Source: Pseudocoprococcus catus (GTDB lineage Bacteria; Bacillota; Clostridia; Lachnospirales; Lachnospiraceae). Taken from it: a DNA stretch of 64,000 nt. The position numbers were made by a program, and so were the translations under genes. Location: contig NZ_LR698973.1 of the NCBI RefSeq assembly GCF_902381825.1, positions 409,626 to 473,625 on the forward strand, given 5' to 3'. Shown one piece after another: positions 26,940-36,400 of this stretch. The notes under the pieces were generated by a model that was given only the letters and a program-made list of their open reading frames with translations, was not told where the DNA came from and made no database searches. Every line of letters begins with the position of its first letter. Position 1 is the stretch's first letter.

Positions 26940-28475
26940 ATGAATGAAAAAAATGAACGCGGAAAAATTGATTGGATGATCACGCTGCTTCCTTTGGGAA
27001 TTGTAATTGCGTTATGTGTATTGTTTTTTTTCGTACCTGAACAGTCAAATGCAGTTTTAAGTCAGATACGTTTTTTCTTTGGTGATACTTTTGGAACTTA
27101 TTATTTGGTCATTGGACTTGGAATATTTATCCTTTCACTGTATATTGCAGTTTCCAGATACGGTAATATTGTATTAGGAGAACCAAATGAAAAACCAAAA
27201 TATTCATTTTTTGCCTGGGGATCGATGATGTTTACATGCGGATTGGCAGCGGATATTTTGTTTTATTCGTTTTCTGAATGGGTATTATATGCTACAGATC
27301 CGCATATTGAGGAAATGGGAAGCATTCAAGACTGGGCAGGTGTCTACCCGTTGTTTCACTGGAGTTTTATCCCATGGGGATTTTATTTGGTTTTGGCAGT
27401 TGCTTTTGGATTTATGTTGCATGTGAGGAAAAGAAATCGACAAAAATACTCGGAGGCTTGTCGACCGATTCTTGGCAAGCATACGGATGGATGGATTGGA
27501 AGAATTATAGATCTGCTTGCAGTATTTGCACTTCTGGCAGGAACGGCTACAACATTTAGTGTGGCGACACCGTTAATGGCGACAATTATTGGAGAATTAT
27601 TTCATGTTGCGGTCAATCGGACCGTAATCAATATTATTATTTTGTTGATTACATGTGCTATTTATACATATTCTTTGCTTCATGGTTTTAAAGGTATTAG
27701 CAAGCTGGCTAATTTATGTATTTATATGTTTTTTGGCTTAATTGCTTTTGTCCTGCTGTTTGGTGGTGAGACACGATACATTATTGAAACCGGATTATCG
27801 TCTCTTGGAAAGATGGTTCAGAATTTTATCGATCTTTCTACATTTACGGATCCACTGCGAACTTCGAATTTTCCACAGAATTGGACCATTTACTACTGGG
27901 CTTATTGGATGGTATGGTGTGTGGCAGCACCGTTTTTTATCGGTAATATTTCACGTGGTAGAACTGTTCGTCAGACTATTTTAGGCGGCTATATTTTTGG
28001 TGTTGGTTCAACACTAACAAGTTTTATCGTATTAGGAAACTATTCTATGGGATTGCAAATGACAGGTAAAGCAGACTTTATAGCGGATTATCTTACAAAT
28101 GGTGATTTGTATGGTATGATTGTGAGTATCATTAAGACGATGCCGTGCGCGCCTGTGATTATGGTCGTTGTTTTGTTGACAATGATTGCTTTTTATGCGA
28201 CATCATTTGATTCCATTGCATTGACAGCATCTTGTTATAGCTACCACACTTTAAAAGAAGATGAACAGCCACATAAAGGCATTCAGCTGATGTGGTGCAT
28301 CCTTTTAATTTTATTGCCAATTGCCTTATTATTTGCAGAAAGTTCGATGAATAATCTTCAGTCGGTGAGTATCGTGGCAGCTTTCCCAATTGGTGCAGTT
28401 ATTGTGCTGATTGCAGCCAGCTTTATTAAAGATGCTGGAAATTATCTGGTGAATTGTAATAAAATAACCGGTTAA
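26940..28475 (+). CDS. BCCT family choline/betaine transporter
   Basis: The 511-residue protein has 12 predicted helices and the BCCT signature FPQNWTIYYWAYWMVW, followed by FIGNISRGRTVRQ. The aromatic Trp-rich segment forms the quaternary-amine site. It would import choline for phosphocholine decoration, a role played by LicB or BetT elsewhere. GGGGAG lies 10 bases before ATG 26940; the in-frame ATG at 26904 overlaps the preceding gene further and has no site. It completes an uptake-kinase-cytidylyltransferase-transferase route in the locus. Confidence 0.92.
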   Translation: MNEKNERGKIDWMITLLPLGIVIALCVLFFFVPEQSNAVLSQIRFFFGDTFGTYYLVIGLGIFILSLYIAVSRYGNIVLGEPNEKPKYSFFAWGSMMFTCGLAADILFYSFSEWVLYATDPHIEEMGSIQDWAGVYPLFHWSFIPWGFYLVLAVAFGFMLHVRKRNRQKYSEACRPILGKHTDGWIGRIIDLLAVFALLAGTATTFSVATPLMATIIGELFHVAVNRTVINIIILLITCAIYTYSLLHGFKGISKLANLCIYMFFGLIAFVLLFGGETRYIIETGLSSLGKMVQNFIDLSTFTDPLRTSNFPQNWTIYYWAYWMVWCVAAPFFIGNISRGRTVRQTILGGYIFGVGSTLTSFIVLGNYSMGLQMTGKADFIADYLTNGDLYGMIVSIIKTMPCAPVIMVVVLLTMIAFYATSFDSIALTASCYSYHTLKEDEQPHKGIQLMWCILLILLPIALLFAESSMNNLQSVSIVAAFPIGAVIVLIAASFIKDAGNYLVNCNKITG

Positions 28476-28619
28476 AACATACAAGTGATTGACAACTCTG
28501 ACAATAATTGTTACACTATGATAGTCCATATTCTGCATTGATGATAAAAAGGGCTGTATGAATTGACATCCCCTTTTCATTTTGATGAACAATGTAATAT
28601 TATAGATGGGGGAAAAGAA

Positions 28620-29703
28620 TTGGAGAAGTCAGTGGATTTATCAAACAAAAAAGTGTATTTTGAATTTATGAGAATCATAGCTATAGCGCTTGTTATATTT
28701 AACCATCTTGCTGGATATACGCTTTATCAAATTTCTTCTGGTGCGAAGCAATGGGTTTATATGACAATAACTATGATCACGCGTATCAATGTTCCACTTT
28801 TTTTAATGATTTCGGGAGCTTTGCTTTTAAGAAAGAATGAAGAATTTCCTACTGTAATTAGAAAAAGATTTTTACGATTTCTACTTTTAATAACAGTCTT
28901 TGAAGGTGCATTCTACAGTTGCTATAAAATATTTATGGTACTTCATTCATTTGAATATGATTATTCATTAAGCCGGTTTATTACAGGGATGTTAGCTAAT
29001 ACACTAGAAGGAACAGATAGTTATTGGTACCTTTATTCTTATATTGGGATGCTTTTGATTCTTCCTTTTATGCAACGCATTGCCAAGAAGATGTCTAAAA
29101 GCGATTTTGCTGTATTAATAGTGATCCATGCTGTTTTTTGGTCATTTCTTCCAATTGCAAATATGATATTATTAACACATGGTCAAAATGAAATATATAT
29201 TTCTGGAAATATATCTGTTCCTTTTTCGGATACAAAAGCCTTTTTCTATCCTTTATTAGGTTATTATCTAGAGTATAATGTTGATTATGAAAAGTTAAAA
29301 AAGAAGCATTTAATTGGACTTATTGTGCTAGCACTGGTTGGAATAGCTATATCAAATGTTTGTACGTATTGGGAAGGAATTACAACAGGAGCGTATACTC
29401 AAAATTATGTGCAATTATTTGATTACCTTACAGCAATAGTTGCTTTTATTGTAATTAGATTGCTGTTTATTAAATGCGAAAGCTTATCACAAGGTAGAGT
29501 AGGGGCAATTATCTGTTGTGTAGGCTCACTTACATTGGGTATGTATTTGCTAGATCCTTTTTTAAAACTCTTTTTTTTGTGAAAAATATCAGTTTATGCT
29601 AGAGCCGATATTACCTACGTTGATAGTATCTTTTGGATGGATAATTATTAGTATGATTATGGGCGGCATTTTAACAGCTATTATAAAAAAATTCCAGGAT
29701 TAA
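28620..29703 (+). pseudogene. Acyltransferase family 3 protein truncated by a T8-tract frameshift
   Basis: The open frame gives 320 residues of a polytopic acyltransferase (FEFMRIIAIALVIFNHLAG with the catalytic-type His; RINVPLFLMISGALLL). It ends abruptly at a tract of eight T (29571-29578). Removing one T continues the frame for about 40 residues through MLEPILPTLIVSFGWIII to the stop at 29701-29703, restoring a normal final helix and basic tail. Such enzymes O-acetylate surface glycans. TTG 28620 is preceded by GGGGGA at 6 bases; it is the best-supported start. The frameshift may be real, variable or a sequencing error. Confidence 0.8.
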
Positions 29704-29718
29704 AAAAATTAATCTGAT

Positions 29719-29758
29719 AAGAGGCACTTATTGAGAAAAATATCGATAAGTGCCTCTT
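29719..29758 (+). terminator. Hairpin ending polysaccharide locus 1
   Basis: A perfect 13-bp stem (29719-29731 with 29746-29758) lies 15 bases after the restored acyltransferase stop. The T-run is missing, so termination would be weak or factor-assisted. Confidence 0.6.
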
Positions 29759-29812
29759 GGATTATGAAAAAAATAAAAGAATGTTTGTTGAAAATATGAG
29801 TTAAAATTTCAA

Positions 29813-29922
29813 TTAAAGTAAATGTTGTATATTCCATTTAAGTAGTGCATCTTTTCCAGAAATGCCCCAAACAGTAGATGCTAACTTCCCAGAAACTATC
29901 ATACTCAATCGGAGTTCTTATA
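29813..29922 (-). pseudogene. Possible IS110-type transposase scrap
   Basis: Read on the minus strand, a short frame gives MIVSGKLASTVWGISGKDA and ends at 29813. The pattern of a Ser-Val-x-Ser stretch followed by GISGK resembles the central part of IS110-family transposases. It stops exactly where the IS21 left end begins. With only about 35 residues this is a weak call; apart from it, the gap 29759-29922 shows nothing. Confidence 0.25.
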
Positions 29923-30009
29923 TGCAAATTATGCTTAAACGGAATGCCAGTTCCGCTACTGCGGAACGGCTATTCCATTTTTAACGGTACGAAGTACCGC
30001 TAGATGATA

Positions 30010-30774
30010 TCATTCCGTTTCACGCATATTTATACCGTTCATCTCCAAACGATATGTATGATGCTTATCTGTGATACGTGTAAGGCATGCATCGGCGTAG
30101 GTGTTATCGGCAAACATATCAAACCATGTACTGACTGGAAATTGTGAGATAACTACAGTTGATTTTCTTCCATCCCTGGTATCAAGGACTTCAAAGAGAT
30201 CCCGACATTTATCAAGGTCGAGATCCATAAGACCGAAATCATCGATCACAAGCAGATCCAGTTTGGTCAGTTTATTCAGGTAATCCAGATTTGTGGATTT
30301 GATGCGTGCCTGTTCCATTTCACTCATAAGGGTGTTCGCTTTTATATACTTTACACTCTTAGAGTGCTTCATCGCAGTTACGCAAAAAGCATTGATCAGA
30401 TAAGTTTTTCCACTGGCGGAAGAGCCTGTTACAATGAGATTTTTTCCTTCCTCTATCCAATGGCAGGTGCTCAGTCGTTCTATTGTCTGGGTATCAAGCT
30501 GGCGTTCTGGACGGTAAATGGTTTCATCAAGATCTGCCGCTGGGTATCGCAGATGCGCTTCTTTCATCAGACGATTAAAGCGTTTATCTGCCCGTGCTTG
30601 CCACTCTGCATCAACCATTGCTGTCATGCGTTCCATAAAAGTGTTTAGATCTGCATTGGGGTCTTTCAGCTGTTCTTCCAGGATATGTGCCATTTCTGGA
30701 ACGTGGAAACTCTTCAGACGCATGATCAGAGCCTGTTCCTGAGCTGTTAATGTAATGTCATGGGATGAACTCAT
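30010..30774 (-). CDS. istB: IS21 helper ATPase IstB
   Basis: The 254-residue AAA+ protein has a Walker A TGSSASGKTYLI, Walker B LLVIDDFGLMDL and the IstB N-terminal helical region. It is the ATP-dependent helper that selects target DNA for the IstA transposase. Length is usual for IstB (about 250). It lies 55 bp downstream of istA on the same strand, as in other IS21 elements. No interruption is seen, so it appears functional. Confidence 0.94.
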   Translation of the reverse strand: MSSSHDITLTAQEQALIMRLKSFHVPEMAHILEEQLKDPNADLNTFMERMTAMVDAEWQARADKRFNRLMKEAHLRYPAADLDETIYRPERQLDTQTIERLSTCHWIEEGKNLIVTGSSASGKTYLINAFCVTAMKHSKSVKYIKANTLMSEMEQARIKSTNLDYLNKLTKLDLLVIDDFGLMDLDLDKCRDLFEVLDTRDGRKSTVVISQFPVSTWFDMFADNTYADACLTRITDKHHTYRLEMNGINMRETE

Positions 30775-30829
30775 TTGTATGCCTCCTTTCCACGGATGTT
30801 TGCATGGAAAGGAAGTTTTCCGGTTCCGT

Positions 30830-32341
30830 TCATACCGCTGCTGGAATGATTATTCCGGACCATGCCCAGTGCTTTCTGAAATAAGAATATTTGCAAGCAC
30901 TGGCTTCTACACATTTCTCAGCAGCCTCTTGAACCAGTCTATGAGGAACATCCTTACAGGAATGGAGTACACCGGCACAGCTGTTGTATGCCTGCTCCTC
31001 CTGTTTGGAACTGCGGAGTATCCTGCCAATAAGAGTTACCATAGACTCTCCATAGACAGATGCCCACCGCCTGTAATAAGCTCCGTCATGTGCATTCACT
31101 TCTTTGTAATACAGATGTTCCGGAGGCATATGGCTGTCATCTGTAATGTAAAGAGGAAAATCACGGTAAGATCTTGGATGGTGGCAGATCAGTCGGTTAT
31201 ACTCATCGCAGATCCGTATCTCCGTCATTGTAGCCTTAAGAATTGCAGGTTTTCCTTTGTGGGTATACAATACAGAATAGTAGTGGGCATCATACTCAAG
31301 ATGGTAATTATCCGGAACTTTAAGAAAGTATTTATAATCACAAAGTGTATAACTTTCGCCTGGAAGCTGGTTCATACGCGGTTTATCGTACTTTTCAAAT
31401 CCATTCATGCGGGATCTCCGAATGTCAGACTTTTTCTGGAAAGGACGCTGGTTGATGTCCGCTACAATCTTTTTAACCGCAGCATTCAAAGCTTCCAGAG
31501 AGGTATAAGTATCTTTCTTTAATTCTTCGACCAGATGTGTTTCTAAGAAACGCACGTGGTTTTCAACCGTTGGTTTGCCTTTCGGTTTCCTTGGTGGTGG
31601 TGGAAGGATAATCGTATCATAGAAGGTCTCCAGATCTGAAAAGGCTGATTGCAATACAAGTTCATCTTTGCTGTGTTTGGTAACTGTTGTTTTCAGATTG
31701 TCTGGGACAAGATATTTAGGAACTGCTCCATAATAAGACAATGCATGTACCGTACCGGCAATAAAATGTGGAAGTTTTTCATCTGGAAAGATTTCTGCAT
31801 AAACAAGACTGCTAAAACCAAGTGTAGTCGTAAAAATATGAACTTTCTGAAGTTCTCCGGTAGTTGTGTCCAATAGCAGTTCCGGCTGGTCGCCGACCCA
31901 GTCAATGAACATCTTTTCGCCAGGGATCCGTTCCACGGGCATTGAGGTTTTAGAAGTACTATAAGTATCTACCATAAAATCGCGGTACAGCTTATAAAAC
32001 TGGGCGAGCTGATAACCATTAGGATGTTCTTTTTTGTAATCGATCCATAGAAAACTTAGATCAGCATGTTTTCCCATCTGAACCATCTGCTCATGTATTT
32101 TTCCAAAATCAGGCAGTGGAATATCCTTGTGTCTGAGGTTCTCTTTTGGATAGATAAGATTAACCACTTTTGAGGCAGGCATTTGCCGAAGGTCATCCAG
32201 TGATAAACCAGACTCGTTATAACGTTTCATAATCAATGTGATTCCACTCCGGCCAATCCGGTAACGTTTTTGTATGGTATCATAACTGACTTTGCTAAGT
32301 CGAAGTTCTATGACACCGAGAATAGTGTTGTAGTCGTGCAT
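30830..32341 (-). CDS. istA: IS21 transposase IstA
   Basis: The 503-residue transposase has an N-terminal helix-turn-helix (YDTIQKRYRIGRSGITLIMK) and an integrase core with the DDE residues visible in MFIDWVGDQPE, YLVPDNLKT and KPTVENHVRFLE. It cuts and joins element ends. The C-terminal Mu-type barrel region is present. Full length and uninterrupted; together with istB the element is likely mobile. Confidence 0.94.
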   Translation of the reverse strand: MHDYNTILGVIELRLSKVSYDTIQKRYRIGRSGITLIMKRYNESGLSLDDLRQMPASKVVNLIYPKENLRHKDIPLPDFGKIHEQMVQMGKHADLSFLWIDYKKEHPNGYQLAQFYKLYRDFMVDTYSTSKTSMPVERIPGEKMFIDWVGDQPELLLDTTTGELQKVHIFTTTLGFSSLVYAEIFPDEKLPHFIAGTVHALSYYGAVPKYLVPDNLKTTVTKHSKDELVLQSAFSDLETFYDTIILPPPPRKPKGKPTVENHVRFLETHLVEELKKDTYTSLEALNAAVKKIVADINQRPFQKKSDIRRSRMNGFEKYDKPRMNQLPGESYTLCDYKYFLKVPDNYHLEYDAHYYSVLYTHKGKPAILKATMTEIRICDEYNRLICHHPRSYRDFPLYITDDSHMPPEHLYYKEVNAHDGAYYRRWASVYGESMVTLIGRILRSSKQEEQAYNSCAGVLHSCKDVPHRLVQEAAEKCVEASACKYSYFRKHWAWSGIIIPAAV

Positions 32342-32402
32342 AATAGTTCCTCCTTTGCACTGTGATGAAATAATAGTTACATCACAATAATAAAGGAAAA
32401 AC

Positions 32403-32476
32403 GTACCGATTGGAGTAGAAAACGCGTACCGCTAAATCAGAATGAATGTACCGCCGATTTCAGAATAGGTGTACCG
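32403..32476. repeat. Tandem GTACCG repeats at the IS21 right end
   Basis: GTACCG appears at 32403, 32426, 32448 and 32471, each usually followed by a CAGAAT-like block at similar offset. The regular 22-23 bp period matches two helical turns and fits cooperative IstA binding. Confidence 0.8.
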
Positions 32477-32493
32477 TTCGAGCAGAATTTGCA

Positions 32494-32629
32494 GCTCAAA
32501 TAATCAGATTAAATGAAGGGTTTTTGTTTAGGTAGAAAGAAACTATGCAAATTATCTGTGGTCGTTTATGAAGATTATTTGAAACTTCAAATTCCCCACG
32601 CAAATTAATTGCGTGAGGAAAAGTAGCAG
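32494..32629. other. Gap between IS21 and the older transposon remnant
   Basis: No gene is seen. It holds a small stem (32597-32603 with 32609-32615) that could end the minus-strand ATPase transcript. It also has a copy of TATGCAAATTAT at 32544-32555, identical to 12 bases at the left edge of the IS21 element (29921-29932). Confidence 0.4.
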
Positions 32630-33250
32630 TTATCCAAGTTCACAGTCACTGATTGCCTGCATTACGATATCTGTTGTAATGAAATTAGCTTTGTTACTGT
32701 CACCTATGAGCATGCTGGTGTTGCAGAACTTATTGATCAGACGCGGTGTGCCGTCAGCAGCATTAAGGATAGCTTCTATGGCGGCATCTTCAAAGATGGT
32801 CTGATTGCAGCCGGCACCTTTCAGTTTTTCGGAAATATAGTAACGACCTTCTTCCTTAGAAATACTGTCCAGGTTATAGTTCATGACAATCCGCTGGCGC
32901 AGAGGCTCGTGCACACCAAGGTTTAACGTTGCATTGAGTTTTGGCAGACCTGCAAGGAGTACTGCCGCCCGATCCCTGGAATCCATTTCGAAATTGAAAA
33001 GGATTTTTAAATCGTTAAGGATCGCATTGTTGATGTAATTGGCCTCATCTATGATGATAACCGGAGTTTTCCTCTTCTCAACAGAAAGACGTGTGATCTC
33101 TTCCTGAATAATCCGGAAGTTATCTGGTTTTTTATAGGCAGGTTCTGCCCCGAGCTCACGCACCAGATTACGGTAAAAATCATTTGCAGTGAGGGTGGAA
33201 AGGCCGGAATACACAACCCGGTACAGGGAGGGATTCAGTTCTTTATTTAC
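32630..33250 (-). pseudogene. ExeA/TniB-type transposition ATPase, N-terminally truncated
   Basis: The frame encodes the C-terminal two-thirds of an ExeA-like AAA ATPase of the kind paired with DDE transposases in Lachnospiraceae. Walker B appears as TPVIIIDEANYI, with a sensor-like LLAGLPKLNATL and the EPLRQRI arginine segment. The Walker A loop expected upstream is absent: homologous-looking residues begin around VNKELNPSLYRVVYS (33250), and nothing like a P-loop is readable beyond. The apparent ATG at 33214 is internal. The associated transposase gene is missing, so this is a remnant whose other end is the repeat array at 33288-33377. Confidence 0.75.
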
Positions 33251-33287
33251 AGTATAAAGGAAATATATGTAATAGAGTCCAATAAGG

Positions 33288-33377
33288 TGGCTCTGAATTA
33301 CCGGAATATATGGCTCCCATTCTCCGGAATGGTGGCTCTCAAAGTCCGGACAGGTGGCTCAGAGAGCCCCGGAATAA
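33288..33377. repeat. Degenerate 22-bp tandem repeat array (transposon end)
   Basis: Units starting TGGCTC at 33288, 33311, 33333 and 33355 (period 23, 22, 22) each carry CCGGA about 14 bases in. They look like the multiple transposase-binding sites at the end of the ExeA-type element whose ATPase remnant lies just before. The array ends only about 20 bp before the -35 box of the large surface protein gene. Confidence 0.75.
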
Positions 33378-33393
33378 TCATCATGTAATCATA

Positions 33394-33423
33394 TTGAAAT
33401 TTTATTTAAAAATGTAGTATAAT
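33394..33423 (+). promoter_or_regulatory. Promoter of the large choline-binding-type protein
   Basis: TTGAAA (33394-33399) and TATAAT (33418-33423) have an 18-bp spacer and lie 35 bp before the start codon. The promoter sits beside the remnant transposon end. Confidence 0.75.
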
Positions 33424-33457
33424 AAGCCTGCATTTTTTAAGGTAGGAGGCAATGTTA

Positions 33458-36400
33458 ATGAAAAAAAGAAAACTGTTAAAACAAGCAAAGAAATTTGTTG
33501 CGGTAGTGACAGCAGTTGCTCTCTTGGATGCACCTGTAGCTTATGCAGCGGATACTTCGGTTCCTGAAACGGCGCAGTATCAGGCGGAAGAAGTTGTGGA
33601 TTCTACGGATGAGATTTCATCAGAACAGCCTGAGTCAGAAAGCGAAGTACAGCAGACGGGGGAGTCTGAAGAAGCTGTTGAGAGTGAAACTGAACAGAGC
33701 TCAGAATCAGAAACGTCAGAAACAGAGAAAACTGCCGAAGTGAAGAAAGAATCAGTAGCTGACACTGAGAAGGAAACACTGGAAGCAGTTACAGAAACTG
33801 CAGAAACTGTTCAGTCTGCACCGGAATCCGGTAATGGTTGGGGAGATGATGGTTACTATTATCAGAATGGTGAAATTGTCAAGGACCGGGAAGTGACATA
33901 CTGGGATGAAGAAAACGAGCGGTATAGATATACCCGTTTTGATGAAAATGGTATTCAATATAAGAATAGTTGGTATCAGGATGGAGATAACTGGTATTAT
34001 TACGGGGAAGAAGGAGATCGTGCCGAGGGATTAGTAGATATTGCAGGGAATACATATTTTTTCGATTCTAGCGGTATAATGCTGAGAAATTCTACTTTTA
34101 GTATAACTGATCAGGAGACTGGAAAGGAAATTAACTATCGTAGTGATGAAAATGGACACGTAGTTAAAGGCTGGTATCATGATTCGTGGAATAGCTGGTA
34201 TTATGATCCTGTTACTGGTATCATGGCAACGGGGGTTGTAACTATTGATGACAAGACCTATTGCTTTGATACTTATATGCGTGTTAATTATGCTTATACT
34301 CAGGATGGTATTTTATATTATTTTGGAGAAGATGGTGTTCTTGAAGAACAGCAGGAGATAACGCAGGACGGATGGACTTCATTTAGAGGCAATGAATACT
34401 ATATCAGAGATGGTGAATTAGTTAAAGGCCAATTTATTACAGAGGGTGATGATACCTATTTTGTAGCTTGGGATGGTGTTCTCTATAAGAGTACGACATT
34501 TTCAGTTTATGATGGCGAGAAGGATACTTATGGCAACTATCGAGCAGATGAGAATGGACGCTTGGTTAAAGGATGGTATCAGCCGGAAGGAAGTGATGAA
34601 AGGTACTATTATGATGAAAGCGGAAATGCAGCTAATGGTATCACAGAGGTAGATGGGGATACCTATTATTTTGAACTTGGCGGCAGAATGTGTACTGATT
34701 ATGTGTTTTCGGAGAAAGGTATTTTGTACTTCTTCGGCAGTGATGGTACACTTACAGATTCTCAGACAATTGAAGAAGATGGATGGATTCAGAATGGTGA
34801 TAAAAGGTATTATGTGCAAGATGGAAAGCTTGTTACGAGCAAGTTTATAACAGTAGATGACTCCACTTACTATATGGATGGCTCAGGGGTTATGATGAAA
34901 GACCAGACGTTTTCTGTATGGGATGAAGAGGAAGGTGCGTCACATGATTATCGTGCCGATTCTAATGGCCATATAATCAAAGGATGGTATCAGCCGGAGG
35001 AAAGTGATGAGTGGTACTACTATGATGCAAATGGGAAAGCAGGAAGTGGCATTACAGAGGTAAATGGAAATGCCTACTATTTTGGCTATGAGGGCAGAAT
35101 GTATACGGATTATATTGTTTCAGAGAACAAGACATTGTACTATTTTGGAAGTGACGGTGTTTGCAGAAATCCGCAAAGCATTGAACAGGATGGCTGGATT
35201 CAGTTGGAAGATAAATGGTATTATGCCAAAGATGGTGAACTTGTAAAAAGCAATTTCGTAACAGATAATGGCAATACTTACTATATGGGTTATGATGGCT
35301 ATATGCTTACAAATGACACGTTTTATGCTTATAATCAGGATAAAGGCCAAGAGGACTGGTATCGTGTAGATCAGGATGGTCATTTGGTAAAAGGCTGGTA
35401 TTATGAATCAGATAGTGATGCCATGGGTTATAATAACTGGTTTTATTATAATGAAGATGGAAGTGCCGTAAAAGGCATTACAGAGATTAATGGCAAGACT
35501 TATTACCTGAATTATGAAGGCGAAATGTTAACCAATTATGTTGTTACAGAAAATGGTAAGATATATCATTTTGATAAGAACGGTGTGCTGAGTGAAGAAA
35601 AGGCACTGGATAAGGATGATTGGGTGCAGTTTGATGGCGACTGGTATTATGTCAAAGATGGCCAATTGGTTCAAAATGAATTTTTAACAGTAGATGGACA
35701 GACTTACTACATGAATTATAATGGTGTGATGGAAACCAATACTGAGTTTAGCATATATGATTCTGATTCGGATCGGACTTGTTATTATCGTGTAGATAAA
35801 GATGGGCATTTAGTCAAGGGATGGTTCCGATATAATGAATCTAATACCGATTGGTATTATTATGATGAAAATGGTGTCAAAGCAGAGGGTCTACAGAATT
35901 TGAATGGTACTACATATTACTTCAAAAATGATTATGATGGAAATGGAGAAATGGTTGCAAATCAGGCTGTTGTAATAGATGGTACATTCTATTACTTTGG
36001 AAGTAATGGTGCCCTTGAGAAAAAAGATAACATTGAAAAGGATGGCTGGATTGGAACCAGCAGTTGTTGGTATTATGTTCAGAATCATGACTTGGTCAGA
36101 AAGTGTGCAATGAAGATTGACAATGCATTGTATGTTTTCGATGCAAATGGTGAGATGGTTGTAAATGACACTTGTTATGCATATCCAAAGGGCGATACAG
36201 ATGGCGAACGCTATATTTATCGAACCGATTCGGATGGTCATGCCATCAAAGGCTGGTATGAGAATCAGAATGGCTGGTATTATTATGATGCAGAAGGTCG
36301 AGGCGTATCTGGTATTCAGACAATTAATCAATCAATGTATTATTTTGTTGACAGTGAAATGCAGCTTAATACAAAGAGTGTAAAAGACGGTAAGCTTTAT

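Larger units (their letters stand above)
29923..32493 (-). mobile_element. IS21-family insertion sequence
   Basis: The ends are defined by inverted repeats: the left end starts TGCAAATTATGCTTAAACGG at 29923, and the complement of the right end starts TGCAAATTCTGCTCGAACGG from 32493, 17 of 20 matching. Both termini are TG...CA, as in IS21. Inside are istA then istB, read on the minus strand. At the right end, GTACCG recurs at 32403, 32426, 32448 and 32471 (spacing 22-23 bp), the tandem binding-site layout of this family. No matching flanking target duplication of 4-8 bp is apparent. The size is 2571 bp. Confidence 0.88.

Noticed and set aside
30755..31522. 255-codon + strand frame
   Set aside because: Antisense to istA, which has unambiguous transposase motifs.
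32403..32476. 22-23 bp repeats considered as a CRISPR array
   Set aside because: Only a six-base core is conserved, inside an IS21 terminus, with no cas genes.
29921..32555. 12-base direct repeat TATGCAAATTAT as the IS21 target duplication
   Set aside because: It overlaps the inverted repeat at the left and lies 51 bp outside the right end; IS21 duplications are 4-8 bp.
33288..33377. Regular 22-bp repeats considered as a CRISPR array
   Set aside because: Units are degenerate throughout with no separate conserved repeat and unique spacers, and they sit at the end of a transposon remnant.
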